A stretch of DNA of 64,000 bases. Origin: Prosopocoilus inquinatus. Its lineage: Eukaryota; Arthropoda; Insecta; Coleoptera; Lucanidae. A program made the position numbers and the translations under genes. The stretch is taken from the NCBI GenBank assembly GCA_036172665.1, contig CM069876.1:35991001-36055000 (forward strand), written 5' to 3'. A model generated the notes under the pieces. The model was not told the DNA's origin and did not search any database. It was given only the letters and a program-made list of their open reading frames with translations. This document shows, in pieces, positions 9,423-20,500 of the stretch; within the stretch, counting starts at the first letter, position 1, and each line of letters begins with the position of its first letter.

Positions 9423-10648
9423 AGGGTTAAACTGCTCTATGGTAAAAACAACCGCATGGTTGAACGGTTAGGTGGAAAACTTAACTTTCTTAATTTTCTC
9501 TTAATTCTCCTTAGCAGTAGTACCTAAATGTTAATCGTAAGAACGTCCTTCTCTCTCGTTTATCTTATAGACGTTACAAAGGTTGCCTAAATCAGGGGGC
9601 AACTTTAACAAGCTTTTAAATTAATTTGGTACGGTGAAAAAGGAGGGAACATAGTCGCACGGTTTCTGCAGGTATTGCGATCTTAATTATTAACGTTATG
9701 ACTATAGTATTTCCTGTTCAACTCATTTTCTACTGAGAAAGTTTATATATTAAAATAAAACAGATTAAAATGTAAGATCGACTTTCCGGGCGTTTACACT
9801 TCTTCTCGCCCAAATTTTTATTTACTAAATTTTATTCAAATCACAAAAAATCAAGTCATAATTTCTTTCGTTTCCACTTTGAATTTTAAGCTCTAAACAG
9901 TAAGATTATTGGATGGGTAGAGTACCGTCGTTTCTTCTCATTCTCTTCTATCTCTTTTAATTTGGAGTGAGATTCAACGTAAACTGTAACTTGTTTTGTA
10001 TTTATCTTTTTCTCCTTAGCGTCTTGCAGAGCCCTTTTCATTTTGGGGGACGAAAAAAAACTCCTTCTCACCTCAGTAACCTTCGGCAGGAGTTGCTCTC
10101 AGCGTCCCTTTTATTTAGATATTTGGTTTATTGAAGAGCTCTGATTAATTACTTTTAAAATATACCATGTAAGTCGAATTTAGCCGTAACGTGTTCCAAA
10201 TCGGATGCTAGTGTTACTGGAAGGTCTTGGCGGGCTGGCTTTTCACGTCCATTGCGTTGCAATATGTAATTTTTTAATGTAAAATAAATTCCCTATATGT
10301 ATATTGATAAGACGCTGAGCTTTGTTATTGTTAATTGAAAACTAATTTATAAAGAAAAGTACCCGTGGACTAGCAACAGGTTGTGACGTGAAAATTAACT
10401 TCGGCACAATGCCAGCAGCTCAATGGTGACGGGCGTGAGAATTTGATAAGCTCATAAAAAATTGGGCGTCACTTAATTTTAACCAGAAATTAAGAAATGA
10501 AATTTCTTTGTTTAGACACAAAGCTTTATTCGTACAAAAACATAATTAAATAACAAAAGCAGTAATCTAATCAGTTTACTCTAAACTGAAACTTTTTGTT
10601 TAGATTTCTTTCCATTTGATGCAGAGTTCTCTTTTTTTTCTGTTTCAG
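9423..10648. other. Intron or intergenic DNA upstream of the GTPase exon
   Basis: No P-loop-coding exon (GxxxxGKS) could be found on the plus strand here. The 61-codon minus frame at 9886-10071 is lysine-rich but unsupported. The T-rich tract from about 10631 ends in the acceptor at 10647-10648. Confidence 0.4.
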
Positions 10649-11065
10649 AGTGAAAACGATTTCCCTTCCAGGGACATCCTGAACTGGGCAGATGGTTTAC
10701 TCCTCGTCTATTCAATAACAGACCGTCGTTCCTTCGCGTACGTCAAGAACATGCGGACTTTACTCAACGATTACGACATGCCTGTATACCTAGTCGCCAA
10801 CAAGAACGACATGATCCACCTGAGGCAAGTCAGCACCGAAGAAGGAACGATCCTAGCGGGCGACTTGGAATGCGGTTTCTCAGAGGTGGCGGCCGCCGAA
10901 CAAGTGGGGCCCGTGGCCCTGGCGTTCCAGGACCTCTGCAAATCCGTCCTGGCGGCACGCAGGAAGTCCAAACAATCACTGCTTGAACGCATGTTAGGCA
11001 GCAGGTCCAGCAACATTAAGCTGTACGCAAGGGGAAAGAGTGACAGTGCGCTACCAAAAGATTGA
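10649..11065 (+). CDS. RERG/RASL-like small GTPase, terminal coding exon (5' part outside or unseen)
   Basis: The exon starts after a polypyrimidine tract and CAG (10646-10648), in phase 0, and ends with TGA at 11063-11065, giving 138 residues. It encodes the C-terminal half of a Ras-fold GTPase: RDILNWADGLLLVYSITD (beta 4 and the switch II end), SFAYV, the guanine-specificity motif VANKNDM (NKxD, G4), RQVSTEEG, and a G5-like VAAAEQ. The basic tail AARRKSKQSLLERMLG has no CAAX prenylation box, as in RERG/RASL proteins. The RQVSTEEG signature is shared with RERG. The P-loop, switch I and DxxG motifs must lie in upstream exons, which I could not find in the 10 kb before it. AATAAA at 11311 is a good poly(A) signal. 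The family call is firm; the exact orthologue is not. Confidence 0.85.
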   Translation, partial: SENDFPSRDILNWADGLLLVYSITDRRSFAYVKNMRTLLNDYDMPVYLVANKNDMIHLRQVSTEEGTILAGDLECGFSEVAAAEQVGPVALAFQDLCKSVLAARRKSKQSLLERMLGSRSSNIKLYARGKSDSALPKD

Positions 11066-11316
11066 CCGGGGAGTTCACTCGTTTTTGATTACATTTTTTT
11101 TTGGCCGCATCCCGCGGCAATTAACATAACACATACATATTACATAAATGTTGTTGACAATGATGAGAGGGGGATTCACTCACCTGTACTGTGCTTTGAA
11201 ACTTATTAGGGGTTGACATTCCTTGAGATTTTTTTATTAGTTGTTTTTGACGATGTTAAGAATTAGGTTATGGTAGTTTTAAGTAAGTATGTAAGATCTT
11301 TGTCGTTTTTAATAAA
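11066..11316 (+). other. 3' UTR of the GTPase gene with poly(A) signal
   Basis: Non-coding sequence after the TGA, ending with AATAAA at 11311-11316. The next 20-40 bases would hold the cleavage site. Confidence 0.6.
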
Positions 11317-11570
11317 AAGATTAAATGCATTGGTGATTTATTTTTTACAAAAAAAAGTACAGTGACGAGCAAAGAAAAAGAGCTGTCTTAAAACTATGCG
11401 TATTAATTCTCAAAATCTAGCTTTGGAGTCGTACAGAAAACTGTAGAAAATCGTCATGAAATGTCATCATCAGTTTATTATTGTCAATGTCATTGACAAT
11501 TTAAGTGCAATTATATTTATTTTTCAAACCTATACAGAGCTTAGTACATCTACAAATGTGCGAGTTCATG

Positions 11571-12088
11571 TACAGTAGTGGACAGAAAATTTCGGACACA
11601 CTGTCATCTGACTAAGACTAACCCCTCCATTCTATAACTCATAACGACATTGTTAAACAACGAAAATCGTAAGTGACATATTCTAACCAATCAGGTCTTA
11701 GATACAACGCATTTCTATGCTTTTATTGGTCAAAAAATACCACTTAACGATTTTCGTTATCTAACGATGTCGTTAGGAGTTATAGAATAAGGGGGTTAGA
11801 ATAAGAAATCTTTTGTGGTGTCCGTAATCCAATGTTTGTTGTCATTTTGACTAACGTTTGACAAAGTTCCTTTTCTGTCAGGCATAAATTGAAAACCATA
11901 ATGTTAGAATCAATATTACCCAAAGATGTACCATTTAATCCTTCAAAGGAATACTAAGACCGACAAAACCTATCTGCCACTGAGTCACATGCGTTTGAAT
12001 TATGCAATTAATACAAATTTAAATGGGTTCGCACTGTTATGGTGGTGGAATGATAGTGATGTTCGAAATTTTCTGTACGCAACTGTAC
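11571..12088. mobile_element. Tc1/mariner-like non-autonomous element with a MITE inside
   Basis: Inverted ends of about 27 bases (ACAGTAGTGGACAG then AAAATTTCGGACAC; right end reads ACAGTTGCGTACAG then AAAATTTCGAACA on the other strand) are bounded by TA on both sides, the mariner-type target duplication. No transposase is seen. A separate hairpin MITE lies inside at 11618-11799. Confidence 0.7.
11618..11799. mobile_element. Hairpin MITE, 182 bases, nested
   Basis: Ends CTAACCCCTCCATTCTATAA and the near-complementary TTATAGAATAAGGGGGTTAG. Matching continues inward (CGACATTGTTAAACAACG, CGTTATCTAACGATGTCG; ACGAAAATCG with CGATTTTCGT). It interrupts the mariner-like element, so it is younger than that element. 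Confidence 0.7.
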
Positions 12089-12138
12089 ATTAAACGGCAT
12101 TGTAATCTAAACTAGAAGTCAGAAGTGACTAATATCAC

Positions 12139-12272
12139 TAAGGCCCGATCTTACCACCTCCTGATAAATTTAACCGTCGGTTAATATCCTAGGAAACCAT
12201 TATCGGCACAATAGTTTCCAGGGATATTAACCGACGGTTAAATATGTCAGGAGGTGGTAAGATCGGGCCTTA
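12139..12272. mobile_element. Hairpin MITE, TAAGGCCCGATC family, copy 1 (134 bases)
   Basis: Nearly the whole element folds back: TAAGGCCCGATCTTACCACC at the left is the exact complement of the right end, and inner arms TTTAACCGTCGGTTAATATC and GATATTAACCGACGGTTAAA also pair. Diverged copies of the same design lie at 55314-55452 and 55453-55585, and a fragment at about 48866-48935. Confidence 0.85.
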
Positions 12273-12462
12273 ATAGTATCTGTATTTCATCTGTCATGAG
12301 AAGCTAGTGGGAGTCACGTACAAAGATGCTCACCACAAATGATACCATTTGACAGTTTCACAGCCCTTACGCTGCATGTTCTTAAAGGTGTGGTTCGCAT
12401 GCAAGAATATCATTTAAGTTGAGCGTCGTAGTACATTCTCTCTCCAATCGCCCTCCAAGTCA

Positions 12463-12625
12463 ACGTCAGTGTTGCCAATCGCAGCTATTTATCACCGAGT
12501 GAGCTAGTCTGGTAACCATCTGGCTTACTTTTTTTTGGCGGCCAAAATGGGCAAATTAATTTTTATTTGACTACGAGTGACAATTCCGAAACAGGGAAAA
12601 ATTAAGTGTGACATTTATTTTTTTT
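12463..12625 (+). repeat. Dispersed repeat, copy 1 (GTTGCCAATCGC family)
   Basis: This block (CAGTGTTGCCAATCGC, TTATCACCGAGTGAGC, CCAAAATGGGCAAATTAA, AAAAATTAAGTGTGACA) is repeated with divergence at 33600-33775 inside a WAC intron. It is a transposon fragment of unknown class. Confidence 0.65.
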
Positions 12626-12759
12626 TATTAATTTGGAGTATTTCTTTCTGACCGATTGATGGCACTGTGGGGCGCTATTAAAAGTAATCCGCGTATTTAA
12701 TTACTTTTTTAGAGTCTTCATTTGGTATAAATGATAAATAAGTAAATAAATGAACCAAA

Positions 12760-12831
12760 CTGTCTTAAGGGACCATGCTGTCTTAAGAGACCAAGCTGTC
12801 TTAAGTGACCATGCTATCTTAAGTGACCAAA
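12760..12831 (+). repeat. 18-base tandem repeat, four copies
   Basis: Four consecutive 18-base units of the form CTGTCTTAAGNGACCATG, with one to four differences each. Confidence 0.8.
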
Positions 12832-13355
12832 AGATGGCGCTCTATACAAATTTCTTGAGAAACTTAAATGTTTCTTTTTTTCGCAGATTTTGATTTTAGA
12901 ATTAGAATCGTAATAATTCAGTCATTCATATTTTTGGTCTTAACTCCCTTTGATGTTTTTATTAGAATACAAAGCTGCTTAAAACAAATGAATGCGGTTA
13001 CGTGGCGCAGGTACAGAGGTCTGACACTTCGTATTTTACGAGATAAATTAAGAAGAAATACAGCAGTGTTTGACATCTTTAATCGGTTTAGCGTTAGTTT
13101 TAAAGGGCTGTTAAATTTTGTAACAACCAATCATACATCTGGATTTTAAAATTTTAAAGGACCTCTAAATTTTAACGGCCCGTTAATAAGTTATATAATA
13201 CGCCCCTGTACGTGTAGAATATACCGTTCCCTGTTGTAAGGTGAGGACATAGATAACACAATGAACTACTCAACGAGTGTAGTTATTATGCCTAACGGAA
13301 TATTCCTTTCTGACCGACAAAATGGCACTTAGAACTAGGTTGATTAGGTTGATTT
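12832..13355. other. Intergenic, no gene seen
   Basis: A 93-codon plus frame (12868-13149) overlaps a 70-codon minus frame. Neither has recognisable similarity or splice support. Confidence 0.4.
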
Positions 13356-13560
13356 AGAAACCGTCTAGTTAGAGTCTGGCAGAGTCAGCCATCTTTCAGC
13401 AAAAAAGTCCCGTCTGTGTCAAAATTGACAATACTTTCTAACCTTGCTTGCTCTTGCAAAGTCAAATTTCAGCAAAAAGAATTCCATAAGTGTCAAGTTG
13501 AAAATATTACCTAACCTTGCTTGCTTATTTTCAATGTCAAAAACGATTTTTTACTTTTAT
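13356..13560 (-). repeat. TCTGGCAGA family repeat, copy 1
   Basis: Starts GTCTAGTTAGAGTCTGGCAG and contains CTAACCTTGCTTGCT and TTCAGCAAAAA blocks. The same blocks occur in reverse order and orientation at 19240-20305 and in this orientation at about 51480-51735. Confidence 0.7.
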
Positions 13561-15867
13561 TCTTTTAAATATCTTTTTTATTTTTTAAATATTGGTTAGG
13601 TTGTTTGTTTATTATTAACACTCCGATACAAACCATACAGGACAAATTAACTTACATAAATGCATTGTGATACAATATGTTAATTAATTAATTGAGCTGA
13701 GTTGACCTTGAAATTTGTATGTTAACATGTATGTTAATTGTTAACGTTTTTTATTTTACTTTTAATTTTTTAGGTATTTTTTTTATTTTTTACTTTGGTT
13801 AAGTGGAGTTCAATTATTAATAGGTTGATATTACATTAAAATTACATTAAAATGCAGACACTTGTCCTGCCTTCGTACAATGAACGGAGTATAAAAAAAA
13901 ACTCTCCCTTTTTATACGCGCAACTGTACAATAATATTAATAACTTTTTCAAGTCTGTTTCAGAATTTTTATGTAGTTCTCTTTATAACTCACTATAAAG
14001 ACTATGACTAATGAAGAAACGTTTCAACAGCAAAAGTATTTGATTTATTTCAAATAAATTTAGAAGAGTGAACATTTACTGTTCGGTTTCGTGCAGTCAG
14101 ACAATTATTGTTTTGACAATTTATTGTCTTAATGTTTCTTTCTGGCGAAGGTTAACTATAATAAATGCCTCTCAAAAGTCGTTTATGCGCTTAAATGCCA
14201 ACAAAAAATGTTTATAAATGTTTGAAAACTTTAGTTTGAATCTGAGCCAGCGCACGAGCAATGTCACGTTTTTCAACCGATTGCAAACATCGCCCTGTGT
14301 TAAATATAACGCGTGTAAATACATACAACGTACAAAAGTATAATATGTATGCTACATTGTTGCAAACGAAAAAGATCTGGAGCGACATAATGTTTCCTTG
14401 AAATTTATTGGGAACGTACTAGAATTAAAAAAGAATAGGTATCCAACTGCTGAATATATTTCTTTTTGTAATGTTTGGCCTTATCTATTAATTCTTTTTA
14501 ATTTTTTTATCTCGGTTCTCACATCCGTCATCGCCTGGGTCGTGCTTTTTATACTGTCCTTTTCTTACCTAATCACTTTTTTGGATTTATTGTACTAGTT
14601 TTATTTTCTATTAATTTTTCGTATTCCCTATCCCATTTCTATTCCGTTCCGTCAATCATAACCTTTTAGCACCTTACTTTCGTTGCTTTTCCTTTTTTCC
14701 TCTATTCTTCCACTATGTGGTTTATCTCTTTTTTTGGGAAAACTCCATTTTGTAGGTTGTTTCAAATTATTTTTGTTTTCCATCACCTTTTCTTTCTGTC
14801 TAGTTCCAAACTTAGTATACGGGAAGTTGCCTGATGCAAAATCGGACGGATTCGATATTTTTCGTGTGGGTCTCAGGTCTACGTCATTCGTCCAAGCTGA
14901 AGCTCGATTTAAAACCATCATAATAGTTGCGTTGTTATGGTAACGGCACCGACTGTGCATGCGCCATGGATCGCGGCCAATCAAAATCGCCACACTCTAG
15001 TCTGACGTCACGAGAGATCGCACGGACACCCCCGCCAGTGCGACCTTTATGCATTTAAATCCAAGCGTATGAGGTAACTTCTCATACATTGACTTTGGTC
15101 TAGTTTCACTTTGTAGAGTTTTGTTCCAATTTTTTCGGCTTCTTTGATCTACACTTTCATCTTTCTTGTTCTTTCTGCTGAGTGTTTCAGCTCGTGATTT
15201 AGATCAACTTTATTCGCTCCTTGCATTTCTAAACTGATATTATTATTTTTATTTTCTTTTTGTCTTTTTCTAGACTTCTTAGCTTGCTTTGCATATTTCT
15301 CATTGTCTCTTTTATCTTCAGGCTTTCCTCCTTTAGCTTTATCTTTTCTTATTTATTTTAATCTCTTTTAATTCTTGTTGATATGATTTTGGTCTTGTTT
15401 TATTTCTTTTGTTTTTCATTAATTTCTTTATTCATTTCGATCAGCGTATTAATCTTATCTACTTTGTTTCTCTTTTTGCGATGATCTATTGACTTTCTTA
15501 CTACTGAATCCATCCTCTACTTTCTCTCCTTCTCTTTTCCCTTTCGAGTTTTCCGAGGTGTCGCTACCCATTTCCCATTTCCTTTTATTTTAGTTGATTA
15601 AACTGATTTTCCGTCATATTACTTTAATATTTATTTGATTTGTTATTATTCTGGACATTCAGTTTTTTCTCTTAAGAAATTTGTTTGTTTTTAGAATTGT
15701 GTTCAGCCATATTTTGAGCTGTTTCTTAGTTTTCGCATTTCTGTGCGAATTCCGTCAGGTGAGCACTCGGAATTTTCAGTTTTCACAAAATAAACGGTAC
15801 CTTCCTCCTTTAAATATGTCCATATATTTTGAATTTTGTTAATTAATAATTCATAATATTACTTTCT
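13561..15867. other. T-rich intergenic DNA; CRE/CCAAT-containing patch near 14930-15060
   Basis: Low-complexity T-rich sequence with chance frames on both strands (14398-14598, 14652-14993, 14683-14943), all hydrophobic or biased and unsupported. Around 14970-15010 there is a GC-richer patch with CCAAT and TGACGTCA words that could be regulatory, but no transcript can be tied to it. Confidence 0.35.
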
Positions 15868-16290
15868 TTAGGGCTACTTGTTCAAACATCGTTCAACTTT
15901 GAACTTGGTTCAAAAACTATTGCAACGCATGCTTTTGCAATTGTTGCCATAGCAAAGCTGCTGCTTTTCCTGCTTTGGAGATTTGGTGAATTGGGGATTA
16001 CTGTGACTTCCCCAACTGGCGTGGAGGTATTAGCCGAATCTCCCAGAAGCATGTTCAAGTGTATTCAACTTTTCTTGAGCAATTTTAAGACGCGTGCGTG
16101 CTTCTGATTAACTCAATTAGCTCTTTCTGTTAATTTGTCTTCACATTTCTTAACAATTTACGTCAAATATACATACTTCGTATTCCCTCCCTAATCGCCA
16201 ATTCTCCAAATCTCCAAGGCACGAAAAGCAGCTTAACTGAAGTAAGTTCAGCGCTGAAGTTCAAGAATTGAACAAGTGGTCCTTAAGGGG
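15868..16290. mobile_element. Inverted-repeat element of about 420 bases
   Basis: The left end AGGGCTACTTGTTCAA is matched by the reverse right end TTGAACAAGTGGTCCTTAA. A second inner pair matches GCTGCTTTTCCTGCTTTGGA with CCAAGGCACGAAAAGCAGC, and GATTTGGTGAATTGG with CCAATTCTCCAAATC. No coding capacity. The TTAA-like edges are only suggestive of piggyBac-type insertion. Confidence 0.6.
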
Positions 16291-17583
16291 CCTCTTGCAT
16301 CTTCATTTCTTTCTGGGTTTGGGTTAGGTGAGGCATTTTTTATCTTCCTTTCTTCTTCTCCACAACTCAACGATACTCTCCATTTCCATTCTTAACAATA
16401 AAAAGTAATCAAGGTATCTTACTTCAACGCAATTGTACTTTGTTTTGCGTTTAGATCAAGGCGTCGACTGACGCCCGTCAAAATTTTAGTAGCAAAAATG
16501 ACACGTCGTTTTCGAAATTCGTGCAAGCCGGAATGAAATAATTATTTTGAAATGTACGTACAGATGGAACTGTATTTGTCCTCCAAAGTAAGTCCCCTTG
16601 AATAATGCAAGTACTTTTACTGTTTTTGCTGCGCACATACCTTACATCAGACCATACATACAAGATTTTATTTGATTTTTTTTATTGTTTCGTAATAAAA
16701 AATTACTGCTTACTGTACGAGGTAAATACTAACACCAGAATAGCGCTTTATATGTGAATCTATACGCATTCAAAGCAATTTATTAAATAAATTTGATCAT
16801 ACCCGGGTAAATTCTATTTTTCAAAAAATTTCAAAATTTTGCGCCTTTTGTATAGGCATCACGCTTGACGCATGTGTTAACAAAGTTGCTGCCGCCTCTT
16901 GTAATTAGGTTAATTACCCTGTTTTGAAATGTAATCACTACTACTTAATTAAATGGCAATCATATATTAATTGTTCATTTTAAGAAAGATTTAGCCTCAA
17001 ATTGAGATGTAAAAATTGAATTAATAACAATTTATTTTATTACTATACACTAGCTAGAATGCATTGGCATCTCATAAGTGAATCAATATGACGTTGTAAG
17101 AAGACTGACCAGAAATATTAAATAATCAGAAGTTTTAAATAATTTTTTGGTATGTTTTCTGGATGAGTAAATTTTTTATTCTATTTTAAAATCCTGCGCC
17201 CTTTTTATAGACAACACGCTTGACGAAAGTGGCCATAAAGCTGCCTCCTTCCAGGTACTGTCAGGTTAATTAGTTATTGGAATGTGTGTAACAATTAATA
17301 GTCATATTATTACCATGGTAATTACGTTTTGATAATTGATTTCAACGATGCTTTGAGAATGAAATTAAGAAGTTAAAATTCAATTAGCGGTTACTTTTTA
17401 AACTGTTCTTCTTCTTCTTCTTCTTCTTTGCGTGACACTTTTGGCGCGGCAATTGGTTGTGAAAGTACCTGAAAAGAAGCGGCCATATTTCTATTCCCCA
17501 TGCAGTGAAAGTGTCAGAGAGATGTTTAGTTTTATAAATGTTGTGTTTTTAATATTTTGGTGTTACTAATACAGCGTGTAAAT
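16291..17583. other. Region upstream of Nup153, including its probable promoter
   Basis: No gene is seen up to about 17400. Two diverged copies of a block (CTATTTTTCAAAAAATTTC...TTTGCGCC near 16818; TTTTTTATTCTATTTTAAAATCCTGCGCC near 17170, each followed by an ACGCTTGACG word) are spaced by about 350 bases. The Nup153 promoter and 5' UTR must lie just before 17584. Confidence 0.45.
17404..17430 (+). repeat. (TTC)n microsatellite
   Basis: Nine TTC/CTT triplets in a row, about 155 bases before the Nup153 start codon. Confidence 0.8.
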
Positions 17584-20500
17584 ATGGCAAACGGTAGTGA
17601 CGACTACTTGAGTGATAAAACGCCAGCGTCGAAGGAATCCGAATCAAACAAGGTAATTACGCGTACATGGACATGTTCGCGCGTTATAATCTCTAAAAAT
17701 AGCACGTTCGGCTTAAGGAAGCTTAAAAATCGGCCCGCATTATCTGCTTTCGTGAGATTCGGCGGTCCCCTTGCCTATTTAATCGCCCGTTTTGCACTTG
17801 TTGAAATAACCTGTATTCAGAGCATGTCGCTTGCTTAACCTTGGCTGCCGAAATTTCACCACCAACTTTTGTTTCAGTCGTTTGTAAAGAAGGTAAAGTC
17901 ACGTGTATCAGGTTTGCTGCCCTCGTCGATCAGCAAATGGTTCGGAAGCACCGAAAGCCAAGTGCGACAGCGAGAAGACTCAGATGAGGACGAGGAGTTC
18001 TTCGATATACAACCCCCATCCAAGCGGATCAAACCAAGCCTGACAGATCATTCTATGTGTTTTGCATCGGTTAACAGGACGAATCATGTAGAGAACAAAA
18101 TCGTAGGTTCAATCTTCCCGGAACCGGTGGCAGGGCCATCTGGTGTTCAATCTCGGAAAACTTTCACCCCATCTAGGAGTGCTAAATACAGACGTGTGAG
18201 TGGGAGTCAGGATGTGTACAATGGAGATAAGTATTCCGACAGCGGTGAGTCCACCAGTGGATATTCAAGCATGCCGAAAATTGGTAGCAAGGAGCAACTT
18301 GCTGAAACGAGCGAAGCCAAAACCGTGCAGGCTTCAGTCAATGCTACCAAACGTTCGCTTAATACAAGTAAGTGGTGAAATCCAGTGCCATCTTTATTTC
18401 TAAAAAGGATTTATCAAGCACATCCTGCAATGTACTTTCCATAAACGATTAGCCTCGAAGAAATTATATTTCTTCAATGAGAACTTGTAACTCTATTATA
18501 GCGTTTTTCGCTGGCTCCACCAGTGCACTGAGTGTATCTATATCTTGTTTTATTATATAAAGCTGAACCGAGATGGAGATACACTCAGTGCGCACTGGTG
18601 CAGCCAGTGGAAAACGCTATTAGTGCTGCTTCCTAGCTGAATTCTTTCAATTGGTCGATATCTTACTTCAGGTGCATTTTCCTATTCCAGAGGAAGCTGC
18701 AGTTGAGTGATCTGTTACTGTCTTCAGAGAAGTTATTGTTATAAAATATCGCATAATCTATTAAATTGTAGCTTTATTAGTTGACAAGAACCGCGGTCAA
18801 CTGAATTGATATGTTATATACGGCCAGTCCAAAGAGGATTAAAAAATGTTTTCGGAAAAAATTAAACGCATGTGTCAAGTGGCGCCCTTAAATTACTGTC
18901 GTCTTGCAATTTTTGGTTATGAGAAATGTCAATTCGTCTTGATATTTAAGTTGTCAAAATAAGCGTCGGTGTCATAACCATGGTAGCACCTAATTAATGA
19001 GTATGAGAGGGCGCTAATTGACACGCTTCATGGCTTGCTTTATTGGAACACATTTTTAGGCTGTATATCAATTCAGCTGACCATCATAAGAACATATTTA
19101 TGATTTATTATTCAAATTCACATAAAATCAGCAAAATTCAAATCAAATATAAATTGTAGGAGTAATATTTAACATGGTAATTACGACAATTTGGGTTTAG
19201 TAAAGCTGAATTTATTGTAATTAGATGGTTACTTTAATCAAGAGACCCTCTAGTTAATGCATTTTTAATTGGTTCTGCCATATTTCAGCAAAAATGTATT
19301 TTAGCCGATCAAAAGAAAGAATGGAAGTGTAGTTTGGCGTAAACAGTTGAATTTGACTTTGAAAATAAGCAAGCCAGGTTAGATAATTTCGTCAGTTTGA
19401 CATTTTTTTTTGCTAAAATTTAACCATGGATTTAAAACAATGGATGGCTAACATAGGGTTATGGAATTGAAGCAGGTGGCACCCGCAATCCGCCATTTGT
19501 ATTATGTCATAAGTACCTTGTTCTCCATTTACTTACATGTTAAAAGTCACCCACAGAAATGGTTATTTAAGGGGGTTACCGTTTACTTGGTGAGGTGATT
19601 GGTGATTTCTGTGTTAATTTAAATATCCGTTTGCATAAATATATTAGTTTCAAGCATTGATTGTGGCTATTTAAATAGAAAAGTCTTGTATTTTCAGCAA
19701 AAAGAAATAAAAATTTCGTTTCTCTATAAGTAAGTAAATGCGTTCCCGCGCTTTTTTAGACATAATACAAATGGCGGCCGATTGTCAGCGCTTGCTTCAC
19801 TTGTATATATGGCTAATGTATTGCAGTTGTCAGTCTATAGTAAACGTCCTTGAATTTGACATTGAAAATAAGCAAGCAAGGTTATGTAATATTGTCAATT
19901 TGACACTGACAGGACGTTTTTTGCTGAAATATGGCCGATTCTGCCAGACTCTAATTAGAGGGTCTTTATTCTTTCCTAGATACCCTCTAGTTAAAGTCTG
20001 GCAGAATGACATTCATTTGCTGAAATATGGCAGAATTGATTCTGCCATATTTCAGCAAATGAATGTCATTCTGCCATATTTCAGCAAAAACGTATATACT
20101 TCAGCCAATCATAAGAAAGAATGGAAGCGCAGTTTGGCGCCAACAGTTGAATTTGACGTTGAAAATAAGCAATTTGTCATTGAGGTTTTTTTTTGCTGAA
20201 ATTTGACTTTGAAAGAGCAAACAAGGTTAGATAATATTGTCATTTTGACATTGACGGGACTTTTTTTACAGAAGGATGGCTGATTCTGCCAGACTGTAAC
20301 TAGAAGGTCTCTACCTCAATCAAAAGGGAAAGGTCACTTGTGATACAATAATTTATAATCTCCGTTCACACTGAGAAACTAAAGTCACATGATTTGGTAA
20401 CTTTTACTGTTGAAGCCTGACTGTTTAATTGCCACATCTTGTAAAAGGGTCTTTTATTTTCAGGTTGGTTAAATATATCTGCCATCTGTTGTTTCTACTG

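Noticed and set aside
14398..14993. Hydrophobic plus frames and a basic minus frame
   Set aside because: Phe/Leu/Ser-rich translation of T-rich low-complexity DNA; no conserved motif.
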